This document shows, piece by piece, positions 24,957 to 31,619 of a DNA stretch of 35,219 nt; within the stretch, counting starts at the first letter, position 1, and every line of letters begins with the position of its first letter. Below the pieces are notes generated by a model. It did not search any database. It saw only the letters and a list, made by a program, of their open reading frames with translations, and was not told the DNA's origin. Source of the DNA: Streptomyces populi (GTDB lineage Bacteria; Actinomycetota; Actinomycetes; Streptomycetales; Streptomycetaceae); contig NZ_KZ626927.1 of the NCBI RefSeq assembly GCF_002911015.1, positions 1-35,219 on the forward strand. The letters run 5' to 3'. The translations under genes and the position numbers were made by a program.

Positions 24957-25949
24957 GTGTCGAACAACAACGCTGTCGGCCTGCCCGTCGGGCGAGGCCT
25001 GCTCTATCTGATCGTCGCCGGTGTCGCGTGGGGCACCGCGGGCGCCGCCGCGTCCCTGGTCTACCGGGCCAGTGACATGGGGCCGGTCGCCCTCTCCTTC
25101 TGGCGCTGCGCGGGCGGACTCCTCCTGCTGCTCGCCCTGCGCCCGCGCCGCCGTCACCCGCGTCCTCGCCCCGGCGGGCACGCGGGCCGTCCCGCCGCGC
25201 GGGAGGCACTCGGCTCCAAGGTCCTGCGGATCGGTCTGACCGGCCTCGGGCTGGCCGTGTTCCAGACCGCCTACTTCGCCGCCGTCGAGGCGACCGGCCT
25301 CGCGGTGGCGACCGTCGTCACCCTGGGCGCGGGGCCCGTCCTCATCGCGCTCGGCGCCCGGCTGGCCATGGGGGAGCGGCTCGGCCGGGGCGGGAGCACC
25401 GCCGTCGTCGGGGCGCTGACCGGGCTCGGCGTGCTGGTCCTGGGCGGCGGGGGCGCCACCGTGCGCCCCTGGGGCGTCGTGCTCGCGGTCCTCTCCGCGG
25501 CCGGGTACTCCGCGATGACGCTGCTCACCCGGTGGTGGGGGCGCGACGGCCGGGGCGACGGATCCGGCACGACGGCGTGGACGTTCGCCGTCACCACCGT
25601 CTGTCTGCTGCCGCTCGGGCTCGCCGAGGGACTGGTCCCGCACACCGTGGAGCCCGTCCGCCTGCTGGCCCTGCTGGCGTACGTCGCGGCGGTCCCCACG
25701 GCGCTGGCCTACGCGCTCTTCTTCGCCGGCGCCGCCGTCGTCCGCTCCGCCACCGTGTCCGTGATCATGCTCCTGGAGCCGGTCTGCGCGGCCGTGCTCG
25801 CCGTCGGCCTGCTCGGCGAGCGGCTCACCCCGGCGACACTCGCCGGGACCCTGCTGATGCTCGGCTCGGTCACCGGACTCGCGGTGGCGGAGGCGCGCGC
25901 CGCGGGTGCCGAACGGCTCGCGGCGGCCGAGGAGCCGCTTCTCGTGTGA
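24957..25949 (+). CDS. EamA/DMT family transporter (second), leader-regulated
   Basis: Membrane protein of 330 residues from GTG 24957, with GGAGAG 5 nt upstream. Ten hydrophobic segments form two EamA repeats: LLYLIVAGVAWGTAGAAASL at the start, FQTAYFAAVEATGLAVATVV in the middle, and SVIMLLEPVCAAVLAVGLLG near the end. A basic cytoplasmic loop (RPRRRHPRPRPGGHAGRPAA) follows helix 2. It is expected to export a small metabolite. It is set apart from the other two EamA genes here by a ~190-base leader with a short peptide frame and alternative stems, so its product is probably induced by a translation-linked signal such as amino acid supply or a ribosome-targeting drug. Confidence 0.9.
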   Translation: MSNNNAVGLPVGRGLLYLIVAGVAWGTAGAAASLVYRASDMGPVALSFWRCAGGLLLLLALRPRRRHPRPRPGGHAGRPAAREALGSKVLRIGLTGLGLAVFQTAYFAAVEATGLAVATVVTLGAGPVLIALGARLAMGERLGRGGSTAVVGALTGLGVLVLGGGGATVRPWGVVLAVLSAAGYSAMTLLTRWWGRDGRGDGSGTTAWTFAVTTVCLLPLGLAEGLVPHTVEPVRLLALLAYVAAVPTALAYALFFAGAAVVRSATVSVIMLLEPVCAAVLAVGLLGERLTPATLAGTLLMLGSVTGLAVAEARAAGAERLAAAEEPLLV

Positions 25950-25980
25950 GGTCCGGCGGGCGGCGGGCGCCCGGGTGACG

Positions 25981-26003
25981 CCGTCCGGGCGGCGCCCGGA
26001 CGG
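25981..26003 (+). terminator. Terminator hairpin after second EamA gene
   Basis: CCGTCCGGGC (25981-25990) pairs perfectly with GCCCGGACGG (25994-26003) around GGC. It lies 31 bases after the stop codon. No T-run is present. Confidence 0.75.
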
Positions 26004-26015
26004 GACCGGAGGGGC

Positions 26016-26158
26016 GGCCGGTGCTCCGGTGCGACCGGCGGGCGGCCGCCCGCTCGGGCGGGGCCGGAGGTGTGGCCGGCGCTCCGGTCCCGGTCGGCGC
26101 CGGTCCCGGAAGGGGCGGTGCCGGTACGGGACGAGCCGGGGCGCGGTGCCGGTCCGGG
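26016..26158. repeat. Extremely GC-rich region with short imperfect direct repeats
   Basis: GGCCGGTGCTCCGGT (26016-26030) recurs with one change at 26074-26088, and GCGGTGCCGGTACGGG (26115-26130) recurs with one change at 26143-26158. The whole 25950-26226 gap has no convincing gene on either strand. It may be slippage-generated filler. Confidence 0.5.
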
Positions 26159-26226
26159 GTGCGGGGGCGCGGGGCCGTCTTCCGTCCGTGTGCCGACCGG
26201 CCCCGTCGCTCACGGCGTCGTCGGTC

Positions 26227-26916
26227 TCACAGGGCCGTCAGGTAGTCGGGCAGGCCGATGCCCGGTGCCAGGTCGTCCGCCGGGACCGGGGTGCCGTACC
26301 CCTTGGACAGCGGGACCACACCGGTCCAGTGCGGGAGGGAGAGGTCCTCGGGCTCGTCGTTCGGACCGCCGCCGCGCACCTTGGCGGAGACCTCGTCGAG
26401 GTCCAGGCTGATCACGGCCGTGGCCGCGAGTTCCTTGGCGTTGGCGGGGCGGGAGTCGGCGGCGCGGCCGGGGACGACGTGGTCGACCAGCGCGTCCAGC
26501 GCGAGGCGCCGCTCCTCGGGGTCCGTCACCTGACGGGCGACGCCGTGCACGACCACGGAGCGGTAGTTGATCGAGTGGTGGAAGGCCGAACGGGCCAGCA
26601 CCAGTCCGTCGACGTGGGTCACCGTCAGACAGACGGCCAGCCCGGGATCGGCCTGGCCGGTCATCCGCAGCGGCCGCGAACCCGTCGACCCGTGCACGTA
26701 GAGCCGTTCGCCGACGCGCGCGTAGAGCGTGGGCAGGACGACCGGAGCGCCGTCACGGACGAACCCGAGATGGCACACGTACCCCTCGTCGAGTATCGCG
26801 TGCACCAGCTCCCGGTCGTACGCGGCGCGTTCCTTGGAGCGGGTGGGGACGGTGCGGTCGGTCGGGGTGTAGGCAGCGGCCTCCGTCGTCCTCGGCTGGG
26901 TGCTTGTCTCCGACAT
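26227..26916 (-). CDS. Pyridoxamine 5'-phosphate oxidase family (FMN split-barrel) protein
   Basis: Protein of 229 residues if it starts at ATG 26916 (MSETSTQPRTTE). ATGs at 26922 and 26928 are also in frame, but 26928 overlaps the likely -10. The split-barrel motifs are of the NimA/Pyridox_ox_2 group: ILDEGYVCHLGFVRDGAPVV, PTLYARVGERLYVHGSTGSR, and a flavin-facing HSINYRSVVVHGVARQV. Members bind FMN or F420, and some reduce nitroimidazoles or bind haem. The substrate is unknown. It is divergent from a MocR-type regulator, which probably controls it from the shared 35-base region. Confidence 0.88.
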   Translation of the reverse strand: MSETSTQPRTTEAAAYTPTDRTVPTRSKERAAYDRELVHAILDEGYVCHLGFVRDGAPVVLPTLYARVGERLYVHGSTGSRPLRMTGQADPGLAVCLTVTHVDGLVLARSAFHHSINYRSVVVHGVARQVTDPEERRLALDALVDHVVPGRAADSRPANAKELAATAVISLDLDEVSAKVRGGGPNDEPEDLSLPHWTGVVPLSKGYGTPVPADDLAPGIGLPDYLTAL

Positions 26917-26944
26917 TGCCATCTCCATTGTACTAGTGCATAAT
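26916..26944 (+). promoter_or_regulatory. Promoter of the GntR/aminotransferase gene, leaderless
   Basis: TTGCCA (26916-26921), 17 bp, CATAAT (26939-26944), then seven bases to GTG 26952. Both hexamers are close to consensus and no ribosome-binding site exists. Confidence 0.65.
26927..26932 (-). promoter_or_regulatory. -10 of the divergent split-barrel gene
   Basis: TACAAT on the minus strand (26932-26927), one base from the TATAAT consensus, lies about 10 bases before ATG 26916. The two divergent promoters overlap face to face, so one regulator can affect both. Confidence 0.5.
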
Positions 26945-26958
26945 CTGTTTTGTGCTAG
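26933..26958. promoter_or_regulatory. Candidate MocR operator between divergent genes
   Basis: CTAGTGCA (26933-26940) and TGTGCTAG (26951-26958) form an imperfect inverted repeat (CTAG-NN-CA...TG-NN-CTAG). It spans the plus-strand -10 and start codon. CTAG is rare in Streptomyces DNA, which makes the pair stand out. Confidence 0.45.
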
Positions 26959-28283
26959 GAGAGTATCGGATCGAAGGGCGTCGCGCAGCCGACATCGCCG
27001 CCGACGTGGAACGGGCGGTCGGAGCGGGGGAGCTGGAGCCGGGGCAACTCCTGCCGCCCATGCGGGAGCTGGCCGAGGAACTGGGGGTCAACCCGAACAC
27101 GGTCGCGGCCGCCTACCGCACCCTGCGTGAGCGCGGGGTGATCGAGACCGCCGGCCGCCGGGGCAGCCGGGTGCGCCCGAAGCCGGCCACCACCGGACGT
27201 GAACAGCTGCGCGTCGAGGCGCCCGAGGGGGTACGCGACCTGGGCGAGGGCAACCCCGACCCCGAGCTGCTGCCGGCTCTCGCCGAGGCCTTCGCGGTGG
27301 CGGCCCGGGAGTCGGACCGGCATCCCGTGCAGTACGGGCAGGACGCCGTCGAGCCGGAACTGGCGCGGCTGGCCCACGCCGCGTTCGAGGCGGACGGAGT
27401 GCCCGAGGGGCCCGTCGTCGTCACCTCCGGATCGCTCGACGCGATCGAGCGCGTCCTGACGGTCCACCTCAGGCCCGGCGACACGGTGGCCGTCGAGGAC
27501 CCGGGCTGGGGCAGCCTGCTCGACCTCCTTCCGGCGCTGGGGCTGCGCGCGACCGCTGTCGGCGTCGACGACGAGGGGCCGCTCCCCGAAGACGTACGGC
27601 GTGCGCTGGCGGCCGGGGCACGCGCCCTGATCGTCACCGACCGGGCGCAGAATCCCACCGGCGCAGCGGTCACCGCCGCCCGCGCGCGTGCCCTGCGCTC
27701 CGTGCTCGAGGAGTACCCCCGGACCCTGCTCGTCGAGGACGACCACGGTCATCGGATCGTCGACCTGCCCCTGCACCCCCTCGCCGGAGCCACGCGCAGC
27801 TGGGCCTTCGTGCGCTCCGTCGCCAAGGCGTACGGGCCCGACCTCCGGCTCGCCGTGCTCACCGGGGACCCCGTCACCGTCGACCGGGTGCACGGGCGGC
27901 AGCGGCTCGGCCCCGGCTGGGTGAGCCGGCTGCTCCAGAAGGCCGTCGTCCACCTGTGGACCTCGGGCACGGTCGACGCGGGGGCGGTGGCGGCCGCGTA
28001 CGGCGCGCGCCGCGACATGCTGATCGACGCCCTGCGGGCGCGCGGTGTCGAGGCGCGCGGACGCAGCGGGATGAACGTCTGGATCCCCGTTCCGGACGAG
28101 ACCGCGGTCGTCTCCCGGCTGCTGCACCGCGGCTGGGCGGTCGCGCCCGGCGCCCGCTTCAGGATGAGCTCGCCGCCGGGCGTCCGGATCACCGTGTCGA
28201 CGCTTCGGCCCGAGGACGCCGAGCCGCTCGCGGACGCCGTCGCGTCCGCCGTGGGACCGGCCCCCGCACGGCGTTACGTCTGA
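26952..28283 (+). CDS. MocR/PdxR-type regulator: GntR winged helix fused to PLP aminotransferase domain
   Basis: Protein of 443 residues from GTG 26952. Residues ~10-75 are a GntR winged helix (PGQLLPPMRELAEELGVNPN, then TVAAAYRTLRERGVIETAGR). Residues ~95-440 are a fold-type I aminotransferase. The PLP lysine is K292 in SVAKAYGPDLRLAV, and other marks are DPGWGSLLDLL and DRAQNPTGAAVT. MocR proteins use PLP or an aldimine as a signal and often control vitamin B6, GABA or taurine genes. The divergent neighbour is a split-barrel protein of the pyridoxamine-phosphate-oxidase superfamily, so control of that gene is a natural inference. The gene converges on EamA-3 with only 24 bases between. Confidence 0.93.
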   Translation: MLGEYRIEGRRAADIAADVERAVGAGELEPGQLLPPMRELAEELGVNPNTVAAAYRTLRERGVIETAGRRGSRVRPKPATTGREQLRVEAPEGVRDLGEGNPDPELLPALAEAFAVAARESDRHPVQYGQDAVEPELARLAHAAFEADGVPEGPVVVTSGSLDAIERVLTVHLRPGDTVAVEDPGWGSLLDLLPALGLRATAVGVDDEGPLPEDVRRALAAGARALIVTDRAQNPTGAAVTAARARALRSVLEEYPRTLLVEDDHGHRIVDLPLHPLAGATRSWAFVRSVAKAYGPDLRLAVLTGDPVTVDRVHGRQRLGPGWVSRLLQKAVVHLWTSGTVDAGAVAAAYGARRDMLIDALRARGVEARGRSGMNVWIPVPDETAVVSRLLHRGWAVAPGARFRMSSPPGVRITVSTLRPEDAEPLADAVASAVGPAPARRYV

Positions 28284-28307
28284 GCCGTGCGCCGGGCGCC
28301 TCCGGTG

Positions 28308-29243
28308 TCAGTCGCGCGGTCCGGTCTGGGTGAGGGCCGCGCCCGCGAGGACGATCACCGCGCCGACGGGCGTCGACCAGGCCAGTGACTCGCCGAGGAT
28401 CGCGACACCGGCGGCGGTGGCGATGACCGGGATGAAGTACGTGACCATCTGCGCCGTCGTCGGGCCGACCTCGGCGACGATGCCGTACTGCAGGAGCATG
28501 GCCAGACCGGTGCCGAGGGCCCCGAGGGCCGCGATCGCGAGCAGCGGCACCCATGCGACACGGCTCGGGAGCGTGGTGAACAGCGGGGTGACGAAAGCCA
28601 GTTGGGCGGTGGCCAGGAGCAGCTGGGCGCCGGTCATCGACAGGTGCGAGTGCCCGGTGCCGGCCAGGGTCCGGCGGACGTAGATCCAGCCGACCGGATA
28701 GCTCAGCGACGCCAGCAGGGCCATCGCCGTGCCCGTGGCGTCCAGGCCGTGGAAGCCCTGCCAGACACCCAGGACCGTCAGGACCCCGAGGAAGCCGATG
28801 CCGAGACCGGCCACTCTGCGCCGGGTCGGCCGGTCCTCGGAGAGGGCGACCAGGGACAGGGCCATGCCCCACAGCGGCGACGTCGCGTTGCAGATGCCCG
28901 CGAGCGTGGAGGGGATGGTCAGCTCGGAGTAGGCGAAGAGGGAGAACGGCAGCGCGTTCAGCAGGAAGGCCGCGACCGCGAGGTGGCCCCACGTCCGCGC
29001 CCCGCGCGGCAGCCGCTCCCGCTTCACCGCCATCGCCGCCACGAGCACCGCGCTCCCGAACAGCAGCCGGCCGAAGGTGACCTGGAACGGCGCGTACCCG
29101 TCCGTGCCGACCTTGATGAACAGGAAGCTGAAGCCCCAGATCAGCGACAGCACGCCGAAGCGGATCCGCCAGTCGAGGGTGGCGCGGCGGCGGGGCGCGA
29201 CGCCGTTCGGCGTCACGGTGCGGGAGGAGGCGACGGTGCTCAT
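28308..29243 (-). CDS. EamA/DMT family transporter (third)
   Basis: Membrane protein of 311 residues from ATG 29243, with ten hydrophobic helices in two EamA repeats. The first begins IRFGVLSLIWGFSFLFIKVG and ends with PSTLAGICNATSPLWGMALS. The second includes ASLSYPVGWIYVRRTLAGTG and PTTAQMVTYFIPVIATAAGV. It is an exporter of an unknown metabolite. There is no ribosome-binding site; CATCCT 7 nt upstream with TTGTGC 18 bp before it suggests a leaderless mRNA. It is divergent from a LysR gene across 75 bases with a repeated 11-mer, a typical exporter-regulator pair. Confidence 0.92.
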   Translation of the reverse strand: MSTVASSRTVTPNGVAPRRRATLDWRIRFGVLSLIWGFSFLFIKVGTDGYAPFQVTFGRLLFGSAVLVAAMAVKRERLPRGARTWGHLAVAAFLLNALPFSLFAYSELTIPSTLAGICNATSPLWGMALSLVALSEDRPTRRRVAGLGIGFLGVLTVLGVWQGFHGLDATGTAMALLASLSYPVGWIYVRRTLAGTGHSHLSMTGAQLLLATAQLAFVTPLFTTLPSRVAWVPLLAIAALGALGTGLAMLLQYGIVAEVGPTTAQMVTYFIPVIATAAGVAILGESLAWSTPVGAVIVLAGAALTQTGPRD

Positions 29244-29250
29244 GGGGTCC

Positions 29251-29280
29251 AGGATGGAGCAGGGCGATCTCGTAGCACAA
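29251..29280 (-). promoter_or_regulatory. Candidate promoter of the third EamA gene
   Basis: Minus strand TTGTGC (29280-29275), 18 bp, CATCCT (29256-29251), seven bases, then ATG 29243. The -10 is weak, as expected for an activator-dependent promoter. Confidence 0.45.
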
Positions 29281-29310
29281 GCGAGAATATTCGAGCGGTA
29301 TCTCGTAGCA
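29267..29310. repeat. Direct repeat ATCTCGTAGCA, candidate LysR binding sites
   Basis: ATCTCGTAGCA occurs at 29267-29277 and 29300-29310, exactly 33 bp apart, about three helical turns. Between them is an AT-rich core with the palindrome GAATATTC (29285-29292). The right copy overlaps the LysR -10, the left overlaps the EamA -35. Confidence 0.55.
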
Positions 29311-29311
29311 T
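29306..29311 (+). promoter_or_regulatory. -10 of the lysR gene, leaderless
   Basis: TAGCAT is followed by seven bases (TGCTTAC) and the ATG at 29319. There is no ribosome-binding site. Confidence 0.55.
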
Positions 29312-29318
29312 TGCTTAC

Positions 29319-30230
29319 ATGTTGAACCTGGAGCGACTGCGCACCCTCGACGCCCTGGCCCGGCACGGCTCGGTGAGCGGCGCGGCCGAGGGGCTGCACG
29401 TGACCACCTCGGCCGTCTCCCAGCAGATGTCGAAGCTGGAGCGCGAGGTGGGACAGCGGCTCCTCGCCAAGAACGGCAGGGGAGTGCGCCTGACCGACGC
29501 CGGGCGGCTCCTCGCCGAGCACGCGGCCCGCATCCTGTCCCAGGTCGAACTCGCGCAGTCCGACCTGGAGGCGCAGCGCGGCCAGGTGGCCGGCGAGCTG
29601 AGACTGTCCGCGTTCCCGACCGCGGCGCGCGGGCTGTTCCCGGCGGCACTCGCGCAGCTGCGCGCCGACCACCCGGGACTGCGGGTGCGCTCCAGCGAGC
29701 TGGAGCCGGAGGCCGGGGTGGCGGGAGTGGTGCGCGGGGACCTGGACCTCGCGGTCGTGCTCGACTGGTACAACAAGCCGATGCCCCTGCCCGACGGCCT
29801 GGTGAAGGCGTCGATCCTCGAGGACCCGGCCGATGTGGCGATGCCGGCCGGTCACCGGCTCGCGGGCCGCGCCGAGGTGGACCTCGGGGACTTCGCCGAC
29901 GACGAGTGGATCACCTGGGCCGAGGGCGAGTTCTGTCACGAGTGGTTGATGTTCACGCTGCGTTCCCAGGGGGTCGAACCGCGCATCGGGCACCGCGCCG
30001 GGGAGACGCACACCCAGCTCGGGCTCGTCGCCGCGGGACTCGGGGTGTGCGTGGCCCCGCTCCTCGGACGCCACCCGATGCCCGAGGGGGTCGTCACGGT
30101 GCCGGTGCGCCAGCGTGTGCGCCGCCACGTCTACGTCGTGTGGCGGGCCGACGCCGACCGCCGGCCCTCGATCAGGGCGGCGGTGGACGCCTTGCGCAGG
30201 GCCGGTGCGGCTGTGGAGGCCGTGAAGTAG
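29319..30230 (+). CDS. LysR family transcriptional regulator
   Basis: Protein of 303 residues, the standard LysR length. The N-terminal helix-turn-helix is clear (LDALARHGSVSGAAEGLHVT, then SAVSQQMSKLEREVGQRLLA). It is followed by the effector-binding domain from ~residue 90 (GELRLSAFPTAARGLFPAAL). The start is ATG 29319; the frame is open far upstream only because of GC bias. It faces the third EamA gene. By analogy with LysR-exporter pairs such as LysG-LysE, it probably activates that exporter in response to the exported metabolite. It converges on the next split-barrel gene with 22 bases between and no clear terminator. Confidence 0.93.
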   Translation: MLNLERLRTLDALARHGSVSGAAEGLHVTTSAVSQQMSKLEREVGQRLLAKNGRGVRLTDAGRLLAEHAARILSQVELAQSDLEAQRGQVAGELRLSAFPTAARGLFPAALAQLRADHPGLRVRSSELEPEAGVAGVVRGDLDLAVVLDWYNKPMPLPDGLVKASILEDPADVAMPAGHRLAGRAEVDLGDFADDEWITWAEGEFCHEWLMFTLRSQGVEPRIGHRAGETHTQLGLVAAGLGVCVAPLLGRHPMPEGVVTVPVRQRVRRHVYVVWRADADRRPSIRAAVDALRRAGAAVEAVK

Positions 30231-30252
30231 GAGCGGGTGAAGGGCGGTTCGG

Positions 30253-30720
30253 CTACATCGGGGGGAGTTTGCGGAAGTCCCACGAGGCGATGGCGGTCGG
30301 CGTCAGCCGCATCCACGCGTGCCGGCCGTCGTGCGGCATCTCCTCCAGGCCGAAGTTCTTGCGGGCGAACAGGATCTCCGGGACGTCGAGTTCGGCGCAC
30401 AGCTCTCCGGTGCGGGGGAACTCGCCGACGAACTCCACCGTTCCGGACAGCTCGACGCCCCGCAGCTCCCCGTACTCCTCGCCGGAGTCGACCACCACCG
30501 CGACCCGCGGGTCGTTCCGCAGCTGCACCCAGCGCTTGCTGCGCACCACCGAGTACAACCACAGCGAGGTGCCGTCCCAGGCGAACCAGAGGGCGCTCAC
30601 GTGCGGGACCCCGTCCTTCGACACGGAGGCGACGCGGCAGGTGCGCTGGGTGGTGAGGAACTCGTCCAGTTCACCGGGGGTCATCATGATCTTCCGGCCC
30701 CTGCGCTGGGTGACGGTCAT
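30253..30720 (-). CDS. Pyridoxamine 5'-phosphate oxidase family / F420-type split-barrel protein
   Basis: Protein of 155 residues from ATG 30720 (GAGGGG six bases upstream). The flavin or F420 split-barrel is complete: RTCRVASVSKDGVPHVSALW, SLWLYSVVRSKRWVQLRNDP and RVAVVVDSGEEYGELRGVEL. The C-terminal LTPTAIASWDFRKLPPM is typical of the PPOX class F420-dependent group. The substrate is unknown. It is shorter than and only distantly related to the other split-barrel protein in the window (26227-26916). A CTGACG-N3-CGTCAG operator lies in its upstream region, shared with the divergent isochorismatase-fold gene. Confidence 0.9.
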   Translation of the reverse strand: MTVTQRRGRKIMMTPGELDEFLTTQRTCRVASVSKDGVPHVSALWFAWDGTSLWLYSVVRSKRWVQLRNDPRVAVVVDSGEEYGELRGVELSGTVEFVGEFPRTGELCAELDVPEILFARKNFGLEEMPHDGRHAWMRLTPTAIASWDFRKLPPM

Positions 30721-30846
30721 ACGGTCCCCTCTTGTCCTGTGTTCTTGCTCTGTGTGATCGGCGTTCTCGTCCGGTGCGCCGGCCGGAGCCGGTGCCGATC
30801 CCGTTCCGTGCGCCGGCTCCGTCCGCCGGGCTTTCCGTAAAAATTT

Positions 30847-30861
30847 CTGACGTTCCGTCAG
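30847..30861. promoter_or_regulatory. Inverted-repeat operator CTGACG-TTC-CGTCAG
   Basis: Perfect 6-bp half-sites with a 3-bp spacer, flanked by AAATTT and GGAAA. It lies in the divergent region between the split-barrel and isochorismatase-fold genes. It is the same design as the site at 22875-22889 upstream of the SRPBCC gene, which suggests a shared TetR-type regulator. Confidence 0.6.
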
Positions 30862-30877
30862 GAAAGCATGAGGCGTC

Positions 30878-30906
30878 TTCCGTCCTCACGCAATGGTCGT
30901 TACGCT
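30878..30906 (+). promoter_or_regulatory. Candidate promoter of the isochorismatase-fold gene
   Basis: TTCCGT (30878-30883), 17 bp, TACGCT (30901-30906). Expected start is near 30913, giving a short leader with AAGGAGAG. The -35 is imperfect. Confidence 0.4.
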
Positions 30907-30939
30907 CCGCCGTCCCGACCCGCGACGACAAGGAGAGCC

Positions 30940-31578
30940 ATGCCGTCGTTCGAGCAACTCGGTGAACTCCTCGACCCCGTCGGCACGGTACTGCTCACCG
31001 TGGAGTGCCAACAGGGCGTCGTGGGCCCGGACGGCGCGCTGCCCGAACTCGCCCGGGAGGTACGGTCGTCCGGAGCGCTCGCCCGGATCGCCCGGCTGGT
31101 CGACGCCGCGCACGAGAGCGGGGTGCAGGTGATCCACGCGGTCGCCGAGCGCCGCCCGGACGGCCGCGGCGCGAACCGCAACGCCCGGTTGTTCCGGGCG
31201 GCCGAGCGGCTGCCCGTGCGACAGCTGACCGGTACGGCGGCGGTGCGGATCGCGCCGCCCGTCGAGGTGGCCGAGGAGGACTTCGTCGTACGCAGGCTGC
31301 ACGGTCTGTCGCCGATCTCGGGCACCGACGTCGACCCGCTGCTGCGCAACCTGGGCTGCCGCACCCTCGTCGTGACGGGGGTCTCGGCCAACATCGCCGT
31401 TCCCAACGCGGTGTTCGACGCCGTGAACCGCGGCTACACCGTCGTCGTTCCCGCGGACGCCGTCGCGGGGGTGCCCTCCGAGTACACCCCCGCGATGATC
31501 CGGAACACGCTCGCGCTGGTCGCCACCATCACGACGACCGACGACGTGCTCGCCTGCCTCGAACGGAAACGGCGCTGA
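30940..31578 (+). CDS. Isochorismatase/cysteine-hydrolase fold protein lacking the catalytic triad
   Basis: Protein of 212 residues from ATG 30940 (AAGGAGAG upstream). The fold is clear: TVLLTVECQQGVVGP at the N-terminus, VQVIHAVAERR, ISGTDVDPLLRNLGCRTLVV, and TGVSANIAVPNAVFDAVNRG. Family hydrolases use Asp, Lys and Cys. Here the Asp position is E22, the Lys position is Arg (R118/R119), and the Cys position in GV-x-x-NI-C is A153. All three are replaced, so ordinary nicotinamidase-type hydrolysis is unlikely. It may be a binding protein or use another chemistry; isochorismatases proper also lack the Cys but keep Asp and Lys. It is divergent from a split-barrel gene. Confidence 0.88.
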   Translation: MPSFEQLGELLDPVGTVLLTVECQQGVVGPDGALPELAREVRSSGALARIARLVDAAHESGVQVIHAVAERRPDGRGANRNARLFRAAERLPVRQLTGTAAVRIAPPVEVAEEDFVVRRLHGLSPISGTDVDPLLRNLGCRTLVVTGVSANIAVPNAVFDAVNRGYTVVVPADAVAGVPSEYTPAMIRNTLALVATITTTDDVLACLERKRR

Positions 31579-31619
31579 GGAGGCCGACGCTCCGAACGGC
31601 CGACGGCCGGTGGCGGCGG

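Noticed and set aside
24651..26213. Minus-strand frame across the EamA leader and second EamA gene
   Set aside because: Low-complexity Arg/Pro/Gly translation; it would span the promoter, leader and coding region of a better supported gene.
28602..29318. N-terminal extension of the LysR gene
   Set aside because: The frame is open for ~240 codons upstream but lies antisense to the third EamA gene; the LysR domain starts cleanly at ATG 29319.
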